From CAZEGI01 sp964512105 (GTDB lineage: Archaea > Altiarchaeota > Altiarchaeia > IMC4 > CAZEGI01): 64,000 bases of DNA. The stretch is from the NCBI GenBank assembly GCA_964512105.1, contig CAZEGI010000002.1, positions 62,001-126,000 on the forward strand, in the 5' to 3' direction. The translations under genes were made by a program, and so were the position numbers. The notes under the pieces were generated by a model. The model did not search any database, was not told the DNA's origin, and saw only the letters and a list, made by a program, of their open reading frames with translations. This document shows, in pieces, positions 7,887-17,562 of the stretch. Every line of letters begins with the position of its first letter. The first letter of the stretch is position 1.

Positions 7887-8948
7887 CTAAACAAGATTTC
7901 TAACAACCCTCAACATCGTTCCGCAGTCTAGCAGCATGTTGGTGTATGACGCATTCGCTAATGGACAGAAGCATTCCCCACGTTTGATTTTTTCACGTTC
8001 CCGATTTGCGGCTTCACCAAACCACAGGCGTCTGAAATCGTATCCGTTTTCCCTCAAATTTCCGAGTTTCTGCCCCTTAACGCAGCAAAACCACACGTCT
8101 CCGCTTGCAGAAATTTGTGCAGACGCAAAGCCCGCATAGCATGGAATGACCTGCCACCCCTCTAACAGGATTTTTTTCACAATTTCGTAATACTCAAGGC
8201 GGAACGCTTCCGTTATCCGGGATAATCCGCCAAATTTTTTATTTTTTATCCATTCTGAAAGAAAATCTACTGTTTTTTCGTAATCCTCTGGGTTCGGGGT
8301 GATGTCAGATTCCATAGTGCCTAACTCAACCCGTTTCTCTGCAATCTCCGTTATGTACGAATCCGGATTCAGTTTTTCAAGATATTCATAAATTTCGGGA
8401 ATGCGCGAAACATTGAATTTTGATATGACGGTGTGGATACCAAGGGTAAAATTTTTACCCCTTATTTTTTTCAATTCCTTGTACGTTTTTATCGCGTTTT
8501 CAAAACTTCCCTTCACGCCCCGAATCTCATCGTGTTTCTCATCAATCCCGTCAATCGAGACGTTCACAACGAGCTGCGCTTCCGGGCATTTTTTGAGAAT
8601 GTTCCTCGCAATCTCGGCAGTATCCTTTACAGAACCGTTGGTCGGTATGTTCACGATTTTTGGCCTGCAGGTTTCGTATAAATCCAAACAAATTTCCACA
8701 AGGTCTTTCCTCAGGAAGGGCTCTCCGCCACTGAGCGTGACCCAGTACGGCTGTCCGATGTTTTTGAATATCCTCTTGAACTCTTCAAGGGTGAGGTCGT
8801 TTTTTTCCGATTTCCAGATGTTGCAGGTTCTGCATCTCGAGTTGCATTTCGATGTGACGCTTACCGTTAAATTCAACGGCAGCAGTTTTGGATAACCGAA
8901 CTTCCTGAACGTTTTGTAAAGCGGAATTCGTGGTAGCAGTTCAAACAT
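7887..8948 (-). CDS. Radical SAM protein with SPASM-like C-terminus
   Basis: The 353-residue product has the radical SAM cluster motif CNSRCRTC (Cys 35, 39, 42), the GGEP motif in TLSGGEPFLRKDL, and a cysteine-rich C-terminus (PCYAG, WFCCVKG, GECFCPLA) that could bind a second [4Fe-4S] cluster, as SPASM/twitch domains do. The substrate is unknown. It is the last gene of a leftward run that begins with PolD; its start overlaps the preceding glycosyltransferase by eight bases. A role in making or modifying a glycan-linked or peptide product with that enzyme is possible but inferred only from adjacency. Confidence 0.85.
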   Translation of the reverse strand: MFELLPRIPLYKTFRKFGYPKLLPLNLTVSVTSKCNSRCRTCNIWKSEKNDLTLEEFKRIFKNIGQPYWVTLSGGEPFLRKDLVEICLDLYETCRPKIVNIPTNGSVKDTAEIARNILKKCPEAQLVVNVSIDGIDEKHDEIRGVKGSFENAIKTYKELKKIRGKNFTLGIHTVISKFNVSRIPEIYEYLEKLNPDSYITEIAEKRVELGTMESDITPNPEDYEKTVDFLSEWIKNKKFGGLSRITEAFRLEYYEIVKKILLEGWQVIPCYAGFASAQISASGDVWFCCVKGQKLGNLRENGYDFRRLWFGEAANREREKIKRGECFCPLANASYTNMLLDCGTMLRVVRNLV

Positions 8949-9825
8949 TTTTCAGATTTTTCGTCGTTTTTGCGATTTCCCATCTGTACGGGTTTCTACC
9001 CAGAACGTAAAAATCCACGATTGCCGATGCTCTTGAATACGCCTCCAGCAGAACTGCCATGACAAGAAATAGCAACCTCGTAGGGTTTAGCTCGACATGC
9101 TTGAGTACCACCTTCAACACAGCCAACGCATCCATGGTCAGTGGCGCGTAATCCTGGTTTTTTTTCAGATGCAGATGGCCGATGTAAATCCGTTTCCTCT
9201 GTCTTATCAAATCCAAAACGGTTTCAGGACCCTTGTTCTTCACGATTGCGTCCGGTGCATAGGCCAGGATATACCCTTTTTTTGTAACCATCGACTCAAT
9301 CCATGCCTCGTCCGCAGCAGTGTTTTTGGGTATCTGTTTTATAATGTTCCTGAACGCCACCAACTCACCGGCCTTCGGTTTGATTCTTGATATTTCGTGG
9401 TGAAGTCTCCATATCAGTTGTACTGAAAATCCGAGCAGCGTGTTCGGGCCATCAACCGGAACCGGATGTCCGCCGACCATGCCAACCCTCTCATCCGCAA
9501 AGGGCTTTACAAGGTTTTCTATTGCGTTTTCAGCCGGCAGCGTGTCCGCGCTCTCCAGAACAACAATATCTCCCTTAACGTTCTTCAGGTAGAGGTTGAC
9601 CGCAGATGCCTTCCCCTCGCGTTCACGCTGCGTTATCAGTTGCACCCTCGAATCCTGGTTGGAAAATCTTTTTACTATGCCTTCCGTGTCGTCCGTGCAT
9701 CCGCTTGCAACGACAACTACTTGCACTATCCTGCCGGATGAAATTTTTTGCGACAGCAAACTCTCGAGAAGTTTCTTTATGTTCCCCCCTTCGTTGTACG
9801 CCATTATGCCGATGCTTATGTCCAT
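8941..9825 (-). CDS. Family 2 glycosyltransferase
   Basis: The GT-A fold N-terminus is plain: SIGIMAYNEGGNIKKLLESL, VVVASGCTDDT, then VVLESADTLP in place of a standard DxD, and RQRKRIYIGH near the QxxRW position. The C-terminus has hydrophobic segments (about residues 240-275) suggesting membrane association. At 294 residues it is typical for a dolichol-phosphate-linked or surface-glycan transferase; donor and acceptor cannot be read. One base separates it from the DP2 stop, so it is probably translated from the PolD message. Confidence 0.88.
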   Translation of the reverse strand: MDISIGIMAYNEGGNIKKLLESLLSQKISSGRIVQVVVVASGCTDDTEGIVKRFSNQDSRVQLITQREREGKASAVNLYLKNVKGDIVVLESADTLPAENAIENLVKPFADERVGMVGGHPVPVDGPNTLLGFSVQLIWRLHHEISRIKPKAGELVAFRNIIKQIPKNTAADEAWIESMVTKKGYILAYAPDAIVKNKGPETVLDLIRQRKRIYIGHLHLKKNQDYAPLTMDALAVLKVVLKHVELNPTRLLFLVMAVLLEAYSRASAIVDFYVLGRNPYRWEIAKTTKNLKNV

Positions 9826-9826
9826 C

Positions 9827-12800
9827 CTACATGAAATCCGATAAACTTTGCTGTTCCGAAAGCTGGTTTGTAAACACTGATTTTATTTCCCTGTCTAGGA
9901 GCATCAACCTCTGTTTAATGTACTCTGAAAGACCGTATTCATTTGCAAGTTTTGTCGAAACGCCCAGGTATTTCCTTATGGTTCCCTCGGAAACCGTCAG
10001 CAATATGCGGCCGCCGCACTTCGTGCACTTTCCAATCAGTGGAACCCTCCTGTAGTTGGCGTTGCACTTCACGCATCTGAAGTGCTGCCTGCTGTACGCC
10101 CTCAGGTTACCGTACGTGTCCCGCAGAAAATGCGAATTTATCAGCAGTTCCGCAACCTTCCTTTCGTCTATCGCGCGGATTTTTTTCGCTATCCCCAATT
10201 GCGAATCGACCTTTTCCTCCATCGTCTTCAATTTAACGTACGTACTTTCCTTCACCGGCCCCGAAACGTCCGCGGTATCGTTCGTAAACCTCAGGCCCGA
10301 ATACGGGTCTGTATCCAGAACATTCCGCACTATGTTGACGCCTGCGCTTCCGGGTTCAACACCCTTCCATGCGCTTTCGTAGAACTCTGCAGGATAGTGG
10401 TCCACAATCTCCATCTTGTGTGCCTCGTCATCTATCTCCTTCGGGTTCAGGATCGTGGTTATGACCAGCGGGGCGTCCATGTAACCGCCGCGTTTTTCCG
10501 GCAGATACTTCCGTGAAAAGTTTACGAGCGCGTCCAGCAGCAGCATGAACGCATCCTCGTCGCCATCGCAGTTCCTTCTCTTCGCGGCGTGCCAGTACGG
10601 ATGCGCGTAACACACGTTTGCGGTCGTGAATCCTGCAATCCTCCCTATGATGCCGGCGGACGTGTGCGGTGCAAGCCCCACCACGAGATGTCCGAGCAAA
10701 TCGTTGATGTTTCCCGCTTTGTAAAACGGCTCGAGCCCGTAAAACCGGGTTAGGAGTTCGTCAATAAACTTTGAAGTTTTCAGCAGGTATTCCGCTCCGC
10801 TCCTCGGTATTATGACATCCTGCACCTTAAGCTCAAGAATCTGGTTTTCATCTTTAAGTTCATTACCAAGATAATCCTTACCGTATCCCAGCCCCCCCAG
10901 TTTCTCAACACTTACGTCAACTTCGCGCGGTTTGAAGTGCGTCAGGGGAGCATCGGTCGCATCAAAGCGCACGGTCCCATCCTTGAATACCGTTATGCTG
11001 TTCCTTGCCCTCAGAATCCCCTTTTCCAGTGGCTCGGGAACCTTGCATTCGGATATCATCCCCTTGACCCCCTTCACGAGATTCGCGTGTCCGACCTTCT
11101 CCGTTGCGTTCTGCCACAGGTCCTTTATGCGCACTTCCCTGAACTCATACAACAGCGTCCTGTTTCTGCACCTCGGGCAAAGTTCCTCATTACCAGTACG
11201 TTTGCACGACGGGCATATCCTTCTTGAAATTGTTGGTTCTCCGCATTCCGGACAGATTGAATAAATCGTGTTCAACCTGCACTTTGGGCATTCGCGTCTT
11301 GTTATCTCGACCCGGATGGTTTCTCTGTCAACGGCAGCGTTTATGCTCCGCTCCTTGCCGCCTGCGTTTCCAACCGGAAACAGCGAATGGACAGGGGGCT
11401 GCATCTTCCTCTCCTTGGCCTTTTCCGGGCGGCCCATCCTGCAGCCGATGTATGTTCCGGATTTGGGTTTCAAAGTCAGCAATGAGCATGCGCCGACTAC
11501 ATCAAAACCGGTTCCGCCTTTTTTTTCTTCAAAAATCAAATCGAATTTTTTTCTGTCTATCAAATGTCCGTCAAAAATACCAAGCTGGTAGAGTAATGGC
11601 AGATACTCTTCCACCACAACGGAACCGTCATTCACAAGATGCGGCACACCAACCAGTTCCAAAATCTTTTTTGCGTCTTTATTATCCGTAAGGATTAAAC
11701 CGTCAGCAGAAATCCTACCCGCAACTAGCCACTCAACCAGAATCCTCAAATCCTCCCCGCTCACATCCTCCCAGCGATACGTGTATTTTGGATGTAATGG
11801 AACCTTATTCCCCAAGGAAAATTTAACCGCCTCGTTCGCGGTCATTCTTACATCCGGTTTTCTGCCGGTCTTATCCTCAACATCCGTTGCCCACCATTCC
11901 TCACAGTAACCTGCGGGCAGAAGTGCCGTATTCGTCTGCAGGAAATCACCGTACGACACAAGAATGTCACCCAAGAAAAGTATCTCTGACACGTCGTTCT
12001 TGATTTTCTTTGCCTGCTCTTCAGTTTCAACCCTCACAACGCTGCCGTCTTTCAACCTGACAATCGGGCCCTCAACCGTATCGCACGGCGTGACAATGCC
12101 GCCCTTTCCGGGGCGTTCAACCTTTATCTGCGTTCCGGTTGCAAGGAATCCATCCAGGAGTATGAAGGTTGCTGGGTGCATGGATTTCGCTGCTATTCCC
12201 GAAACCCTCGACCTGCCGTAACGCAGCCTGAAGCCGCCCTTCGCGGATGCTGCCGCAAACACCGGTCGGCCGCCGACGAGATCCTCCATAAACGCCGCAT
12301 CCTTGTCTTTTTTTTCGTCGGATTTTTTCTTGCCCGTTTCTTTCAGCCAGTTCCAGTCCAGTCCGAATTTTGCGGAATGCTTTATCAACCCCCTGGATTT
12401 TTGCGCTATTCCTTCGGCAATGACCAGGCACGCGCCTCCGCGAATCCTGTTGGTCTCAACCCTTGCCAAGTCCCTATGAATCGAAACCTCGCGCTCTTCG
12501 GTGGGGTCGCCATCCACGCATACTGCAAGGTTTTTCACTATGTAACGCACATCGTCGTCGCTCGGCGTGTACTGCAGTCTCGCGATTCTCTCGTCGTAAA
12601 TCTTTATCTCCTCTACATACCTCTCAACTTCGTCGTTGGTCGGCCTGTATCCCTGCAGGTCGAATTTACCCCTTATGTAATCTCCGAGCAAGACGGCCAT
12701 TCCCTGCGCGGTTCCGCCCGCGCTTCTTATCGGGCCCGCAAAGTATATCGCAAGGTACTCGGAACCGTCTGGATTACTTTTTATCTTGACCTTGGATATA

Positions 12801-13135
12801 CCTTCGATAGGTGCCGCAACAACGCCTTCGGTTAATATCGCAAGGCCGGTTCTCAGCGCTTGCTCCATCTGCGTCTCCTTTGCGGACTTTGTCATTGACG
12901 GCCCGGGTTGAAGTATGGTGTCTATTATCTCGGATATGTTGTGCCTTCCCCTACTCCTTATCCTCTCGGCAATTCCTTTCGGGCCGACGAGACCCTCAAC
13001 CCGCGCTGCAAGGTCGCCGGCGGGCGTTGCCTCAACTTCCGTTTCCGGGTCAAAGCCTTTTTTCCTGGCACGGTTCGCCAGTTCGTAACCCTGCTCTATC
13101 TTGGCCCTTATCTCGTTTTCGTATTCGTGCTCCAT
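9827..13135 (-). CDS. polC: DNA polymerase D large subunit DP2 (catalytic)
   Basis: Replicative polymerase subunit of Euryarchaeota and allied archaea, 1102 residues. The catalytic aspartates lie in NCDGDED (Asp857 and Asp859). Zinc-finger clusters are visible in the middle (CPKC, CPEC, CPSC, CPRC, about residues 615-665) and near the C-terminus (CVKC, CTKC). The last residues QQSLSDFM look like a PCNA-interacting peptide (QxxLxxF). The gene is intein-free, although DP2 often carries inteins. It starts one base after the DP1 stop, so DP1 and DP2 should be made together. Confidence 0.97.
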   Translation of the reverse strand: MEHEYENEIRAKIEQGYELANRARKKGFDPETEVEATPAGDLAARVEGLVGPKGIAERIRSRGRHNISEIIDTILQPGPSMTKSAKETQMEQALRTGLAILTEGVVAAPIEGISKVKIKSNPDGSEYLAIYFAGPIRSAGGTAQGMAVLLGDYIRGKFDLQGYRPTNDEVERYVEEIKIYDERIARLQYTPSDDDVRYIVKNLAVCVDGDPTEEREVSIHRDLARVETNRIRGGACLVIAEGIAQKSRGLIKHSAKFGLDWNWLKETGKKKSDEKKDKDAAFMEDLVGGRPVFAAASAKGGFRLRYGRSRVSGIAAKSMHPATFILLDGFLATGTQIKVERPGKGGIVTPCDTVEGPIVRLKDGSVVRVETEEQAKKIKNDVSEILFLGDILVSYGDFLQTNTALLPAGYCEEWWATDVEDKTGRKPDVRMTANEAVKFSLGNKVPLHPKYTYRWEDVSGEDLRILVEWLVAGRISADGLILTDNKDAKKILELVGVPHLVNDGSVVVEEYLPLLYQLGIFDGHLIDRKKFDLIFEEKKGGTGFDVVGACSLLTLKPKSGTYIGCRMGRPEKAKERKMQPPVHSLFPVGNAGGKERSINAAVDRETIRVEITRRECPKCRLNTIYSICPECGEPTISRRICPSCKRTGNEELCPRCRNRTLLYEFREVRIKDLWQNATEKVGHANLVKGVKGMISECKVPEPLEKGILRARNSITVFKDGTVRFDATDAPLTHFKPREVDVSVEKLGGLGYGKDYLGNELKDENQILELKVQDVIIPRSGAEYLLKTSKFIDELLTRFYGLEPFYKAGNINDLLGHLVVGLAPHTSAGIIGRIAGFTTANVCYAHPYWHAAKRRNCDGDEDAFMLLLDALVNFSRKYLPEKRGGYMDAPLVITTILNPKEIDDEAHKMEIVDHYPAEFYESAWKGVEPGSAGVNIVRNVLDTDPYSGLRFTNDTADVSGPVKESTYVKLKTMEEKVDSQLGIAKKIRAIDERKVAELLINSHFLRDTYGNLRAYSRQHFRCVKCNANYRRVPLIGKCTKCGGRILLTVSEGTIRKYLGVSTKLANEYGLSEYIKQRLMLLDREIKSVFTNQLSEQQSLSDFM

Positions 13136-13136
13136 C

Positions 13137-14588
13137 CTAAAAGTACAACATCGAAACCTCGTGATTCTGAAGATTCATCACCGGCAGTCTTGCAGGCGTT
13201 GGCTGGTGGCCCAGCTGTTCCTGGTATTTCGTCTTGCCCTGCCACGTTCCAGAATTCACCACACTGACGCCGCGGTATGTTGCATAACCGTTGGTGTGAA
13301 CGTGACCGCAGTGCAGTATGTCCGGAATCTTGTCTATGACCATGTAATCCCTGTCCTCCGGCATAATCCCATCTTCACCGTAAACGGGACAGAGGTGCCG
13401 TTTTTTGAGATACTCTATCATGGCCCTCTCAGGGGTTGCATAGGTGCATTCCGCGAGGTTGCCTATCATGGTATCAAGACTAGTGCCATGATACATGAGT
13501 GTCTTGACGCCGTGCGTTGAAACCATCACAGGATTACCAACAATGTGCACATTGGACAGCTCATACAACCTTCCGCCTATGTCCCTGTCCAGTTTTGGCT
13601 GCGGCTCCGCCCTTCTCACGGCGTCATGGTTGCCCATGCACATAACTATCTCTATGTAATCCGGCACCCTTTCCAATAAACCTGCAAGAAAGTCGTACTG
13701 TTTATGTATATCCGGAATTGACAGCTCCTCCTCCTGTTTCGGATAAATGCCTACACCGTCAACAAGGTCTCCGGCCACAAAAAGGTACTTGACCCTTTCC
13801 GACACGTCCCTTCTGTTGCCCTTGAGGTTCAGCCAGTCCAGGAAATTGTTGAATTCCTTCTCCAGAAACAAATAACTGCCGATATGCAGGTCGGATATGA
13901 ACGCCACGCACACCGGTACATCAGCCATGTTCCTGATGTGGTCCAAGGGCAGGTCGGGCTCTGAAATCTCCGAGGCAACCAGAAGTTCGTTGTACATTTT
14001 TCCGCTGACGCCAATAACCTCGTCCAGCAGTATTGTTTCGTACTGCCTCAACAGTGCGGGTTTGTCCAGCGGCACCATAACGGTGATGCTTCCGGTCGGG
14101 TCTTCAACCTCAAGAAATCTGTACCCCTTTTCGCTTTTGCGCTTGTCCGTGACTATGCCTATGATTGTTGCATCCTCGTTTTTTTTGACATCCTTTATCT
14201 GCTCCGCCGAACGCAGATTAACCCGCTCCCTAAGGATTCTTGCTATCTTGCTGTATCTCTGGTTGAAATGCTTTACAAAGTCGTCCACCGTTCCCTCGCA
14301 ACTCGATTTGTCCGACACGTCGCTCTGCTCGTATATCACCAACTCCGGCTCAATATCCTTCGCGAGTATGTGTTTTGTTTTTACAACCTCAACCTTGGGT
14401 TCTAACGTTTCCTTCGCCTTTATGAACTCCATGATGAATTCATCCGTTATAAGCCAAACGTTCCTCTCTTTCGCAATCTTTATCATCCCATCCACATCAA
14501 TGCCGTTCTCCACCAGGTCCTCAAATCCGTGCGAACTTACCAGTAAACCGTTCTCTGCAAGTTTTGATGTTACTGTTTTGATGTCCAT
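13137..14588 (-). CDS. polB: DNA polymerase D small subunit DP1 (3'-5' exonuclease)
   Basis: This is a calcineurin-like phosphoesterase subunit that proofreads for PolD; 483 residues from the ATG at 14588 (a TTG at 14600 in frame is less likely). The OB-fold region precedes the nuclease. Metal-binding motifs are intact: SDLHIGS, GDLVDGVG, GNHDAVR, MYHGTS and GHVHTNGY, so the exonuclease should be active. It leads the polB-polC-glycosyltransferase-radical SAM operon. The product has a poorly conserved N-terminal domain of about 130 residues, normal for the family. Confidence 0.96.
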   Translation of the reverse strand: MDIKTVTSKLAENGLLVSSHGFEDLVENGIDVDGMIKIAKERNVWLITDEFIMEFIKAKETLEPKVEVVKTKHILAKDIEPELVIYEQSDVSDKSSCEGTVDDFVKHFNQRYSKIARILRERVNLRSAEQIKDVKKNEDATIIGIVTDKRKSEKGYRFLEVEDPTGSITVMVPLDKPALLRQYETILLDEVIGVSGKMYNELLVASEISEPDLPLDHIRNMADVPVCVAFISDLHIGSYLFLEKEFNNFLDWLNLKGNRRDVSERVKYLFVAGDLVDGVGIYPKQEEELSIPDIHKQYDFLAGLLERVPDYIEIVMCMGNHDAVRRAEPQPKLDRDIGGRLYELSNVHIVGNPVMVSTHGVKTLMYHGTSLDTMIGNLAECTYATPERAMIEYLKKRHLCPVYGEDGIMPEDRDYMVIDKIPDILHCGHVHTNGYATYRGVSVVNSGTWQGKTKYQEQLGHQPTPARLPVMNLQNHEVSMLYF

Positions 14589-14666
14589 ATCGCCAGCCAA
14601 AGAAATAGTGTGTTATAGATTCTTCAGACGGAAATATAACTAAAGAAAAAAAAAAGAACCAAGTTC

Positions 14667-15632
14667 TTATTGCGTTGCACTCGATTTGAACCAGTGGAGC
14701 TTGTGTTCCTCCCCCGGAGGTTTCTGCTCGAAAAACTTCCCTACCTTCTCGACAACCACAGTTCCCGCGCTCTTCTGCGCCTCGCTGGTTCCTGATGCGA
14801 GATGCGGGGTTAAAACGATATTCTCGAGCTGCATCAACGGGCTGTCCACGGGCGGCTCCTTTGCGTAAACATCCAAACCAGCGGCCTTTATCGTTCCGTT
14901 CTTCAGCGCGTCGTACAGCGCGGCTTCGTCAATCACAACGCCCCTCGCGGTGTTTATTACGACTGCAGTCGGTTTCATCAGCTTAAGGCGCTCGGCATTC
15001 ATCATTCCTCTGGTTGCGTCCGTTGCAGGAACATGCAGTGAAACAACGTCCGATCTCCTTAACAGTTCCTCAAGAGCAACAAATTCCGCACCGAACTCTT
15101 TCGCGTCCTCGGACGTGATTGCCGGGTCGGATGCTAAAATTTTCATTCCGAACGCCTTTGCCCTCAATGCGACTTCCCTACCAATCCTCCCAAAGCCTAT
15201 AAGTCCAAGGATTTTTCCATACAACTCGTTCCCTGAAAATTTCTTCCTGTCCCACTGTCCCGCCCTCATGCTCTTGTCAGCCTGTGGAACATTCCTCAGT
15301 GTAGCAATCATCAAACCAATCGCATGTTCTGCCACAGACACGGTTGACGATTCCGGTGAATTCACAATTTCGATACCCCTTGCCCGTGCGGCCGTTACGT
15401 CCACGTTGTCAAGCCCGACCCCAGCCCTTCCAATGATCTTCAGCGTGCTGGCATCTATAACCTCCTTCGTAACCTTCGTGCTGCTTCTCACTATAATCGC
15501 ATCGTAACCCTTAATCTTCTGAATCAGCATTTCCGGCGTCAGACCAATCTCAACATCAACATCAGCGAATTCTCTTGCCAGGGCAACCGCATCTTCATGC
15601 AGTTTATCCGAAATCAGGATACGTGGTTTCAT
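14667..15632 (-). CDS. serA: D-3-phosphoglycerate dehydrogenase, short form
   Basis: NAD-dependent 2-hydroxyacid dehydrogenase for the first step of serine synthesis. The 321-residue product has the Rossmann motif GLIGFGRIGREVA and the catalytic Arg (NTARG), Glu (KEPP) and His (TPHLAS) triad. The substrate-binding GRAGVGLDNVD and SSTVSVAEH motifs match SerA better than other family members. The C-terminal regulatory domains of long SerA are absent, so feedback by serine through an ACT domain is not expected. Start is ATG 15632; the frame stays open further upstream, but into the pyrD gene. Divergent from pyrD over about 77 nt. Confidence 0.85.
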   Translation of the reverse strand: MKPRILISDKLHEDAVALAREFADVDVEIGLTPEMLIQKIKGYDAIIVRSSTKVTKEVIDASTLKIIGRAGVGLDNVDVTAARARGIEIVNSPESSTVSVAEHAIGLMIATLRNVPQADKSMRAGQWDRKKFSGNELYGKILGLIGFGRIGREVALRAKAFGMKILASDPAITSEDAKEFGAEFVALEELLRRSDVVSLHVPATDATRGMMNAERLKLMKPTAVVINTARGVVIDEAALYDALKNGTIKAAGLDVYAKEPPVDSPLMQLENIVLTPHLASGTSEAQKSAGTVVVEKVGKFFEQKPPGEEHKLHWFKSSATQ

Positions 15633-15709
15633 TGTGTTATGTATTCGGTAATTAAATAAAAAAATGTTGGGTTTTATTATAAAAAACCCATATAGTATAG
15701 GTGGCATAA

Positions 15710-16630
15710 ATGGTGGACATCTCAACAAATGTTGGAAAACTAAAGCTGAAAAATCCGACAATACTTGCCTCCGGTTTTCTCGGGGTTTCCGCCTCCATGT
15801 TGCAACGCGTTGCCAACAACGGCGCAGGCGCTGTGACAACTAAATCCATTGGTCTTGAAAAACGCAAGGGTCACCACAACCCCACTGTTGTCGAGGTTAC
15901 AGCCGGTCTGCTGAATGCGGTTGGTCTTTCAACTCCAGGAATTAACGAATCCCTGGATGAACTGAAAATTTTGCTTAAAAAAATACGTGTCCCAGTGATC
16001 GTCAGCATTTACGGAAAAACCGTGAAGGAATACGGCATTATAGCTGAACGCGTGTCCGAAATCAAGCCGAGCATGCTCGAGGTAAATATCTCATGCCCGA
16101 ACGTAGAGGATGAATTCGGAAGGCCGTTCGGCACGGATGCGAAAACTTCTGCTCACGTTACCAAAATCGTAAAGAACAACACAAAACTACCGGTAGCAGT
16201 AAAACTCACGCCAAACGTCACGGACATAAAACCAATCGCAAAGTCCGTGGAAGAAGCCGGAGCGGACGCCATAACTGCAATCAATACACTCGGTCCGGGA
16301 ATGCTCATAAACATCGAAACAAAAAAACCGGTGCTTGCCAACCGAACTGGTGGTTTGTCCGGGCCCGCAATAAAACCCATAGCAGTAAGGTGCGTTTATG
16401 ACATCTACGAAACCGTGGACATCCCGATAATCGGAATGGGCGGCATCATGAACGGAAAAGACGCAGTCGAGTTCGTGCTGGCAGGCGCGTCCGCAGTCGG
16501 CATAGGTACTGGAATATTATATCGAGGGATAGACATTTTCGACAAGGTCAACAAGGAAATCAAAACATACATGAAGGAAAATCACCACAAAAACCTCAAG
16601 CAGCTAATCGGCAAAGCGCACGAAGAATGA
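15710..16630 (+). CDS. pyrD: Dihydroorotate dehydrogenase, catalytic subunit (class 1B)
   Basis: FMN enzyme oxidising dihydroorotate to orotate. The 306-residue product shows NPTILASGFLG, NISCPNVED with the 1B catalytic cysteine (SCPN), KLTPNVTDI, INTLGPGM and GMGGIMNGKDA for phosphate binding of FMN. It is directly followed by the electron-transfer subunit PyrK with a 4-nt overlap, which makes it the NAD-linked B type. An SD-like GGTGGC precedes the ATG, and a 7-bp GGGTTTT/AAAACCC inverted repeat lies at about 15673-15693 in the divergent promoter. Confidence 0.95.
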   Translation: MVDISTNVGKLKLKNPTILASGFLGVSASMLQRVANNGAGAVTTKSIGLEKRKGHHNPTVVEVTAGLLNAVGLSTPGINESLDELKILLKKIRVPVIVSIYGKTVKEYGIIAERVSEIKPSMLEVNISCPNVEDEFGRPFGTDAKTSAHVTKIVKNNTKLPVAVKLTPNVTDIKPIAKSVEEAGADAITAINTLGPGMLINIETKKPVLANRTGGLSGPAIKPIAVRCVYDIYETVDIPIIGMGGIMNGKDAVEFVLAGASAVGIGTGILYRGIDIFDKVNKEIKTYMKENHHKNLKQLIGKAHEE

Positions 16631-17561
16631 AATTCGGAACAGGCGGAAACAGACTCTGGAACCCTAGCAACGTTCCGGAGATGGCAAAAATCTTAAAGGT
16701 AAAAAAAGAAACGCCCACTATAAAGAGTTTTGTTCTCGACAGGGAATTCGATGTTAAGCCCGGACAGTTTTTCATGTTATGGCTTCCAGGCATTGATGAA
16801 AAGCCGTTCAGCTTCAGCAGCAAAAAACCGTTTTGCATAACGGTGAAAAAAGTTGGCGAATTCACTGGGAAAATGCATGCGTTGAAAAAAGGCAAGATTG
16901 GGATTCGAGGCCCGTACGGCAATGGTTTTAGCATAAAGGGCAATGAAATTTGCATTATTGCCGGCGGCGTTGGCATTGCGCCGCTAATGCCCGTTCTTAA
17001 GGAGTGCACTAAAAAAAGGAAAAAAACAACAGTAATCCTCGGGGCAAAAACAAAAAACGAATTGTTGTTTGTTGACAGGATAAAAAAGACGAACGCAGAG
17101 TTGATCATCACAACGGATGACGGAAGCTGCGGTGAAAAATGTTTCGCCTGTGATGCCCTTGAAGTATTGTTGAAAAAAGAANNNNNNNNNNNNNNNNNNN
17201 NNNNNNNNNNNNNNNNNNNNNNNNNNNNNNNNNNNNNNNNNNNNNNNNNNNNNNNNNNNNNNNNNNNNNNNNNNNNNNNNNATTGTTGAAAAAAGAACGT
17301 TTTGATTGCGTTTATACATGCGGTCCTGAAAGCATGATGAAAAAAGTTGCTGATCTTTGTTTAAGGGAAAAAATAGAATGTCAGGTTAATTTGGAGCGCT
17401 ACATGAAGTGCGGCATCGGAATATGCGGTCAATGCGTTCTTGATCCCTCGGGTTTAAGAGTCTGCAAAGACGGACCGGTATTCAACGCAAGGAGACTCGC
17501 GGATACGGAATTTGGAAAATACAGAAGAGACGCGAGTGGTGCAAGGGAAGAGACATGCTAA
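16627..17561 (+). CDS. pyrK: Dihydroorotate dehydrogenase electron-transfer subunit, interrupted by an assembly gap
   Basis: FAD/[2Fe-2S] subunit passing electrons from PyrD to NAD+. Before the gap: GQFFMLWLPG, the FAD motif KPFSFSS, RGPYGNGF and GGVGIAPLMP. After the gap: TCGPESMMK and the [2Fe-2S] ligands CGIGICGQC...C. The sequence immediately before and after the 100 Ns shares 16 identical bases; collapsing them gives one uninterrupted frame of 272 residues, a normal PyrK length. The gene is therefore probably intact. Its C-terminus closely resembles that of the FlxA-like protein at 63016-63831, as expected for one superfamily. Confidence 0.9.
17182..17281. other. Run of 100 Ns, probable artefactual scaffold gap
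   Basis: The 16 bases ending at 17181 and the 16 starting at 17282 are identical (ATTGTTGAAAAAAGAA). Exactly 100 Ns is a common placeholder for a gap of unknown size. Merging the overlap keeps the pyrK frame open (EVLLKKE then RFDCVYTC), so the true gap is most likely minus 16. Confidence 0.85.
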
Positions 17562-17562
17562 A

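Noticed and set aside
12176..12835. Long plus-strand ORF of 219 codons
   Set aside because: It is antisense to the polC gene and has no recognisable protein features; the same holds for other long opposite-strand ORFs over polC, polB, hdrA and ileS.
17163..17561. pyrK as a pseudogene or two genes
   Set aside because: The break is only the run of Ns; the flanking 16-nt overlap restores the frame.
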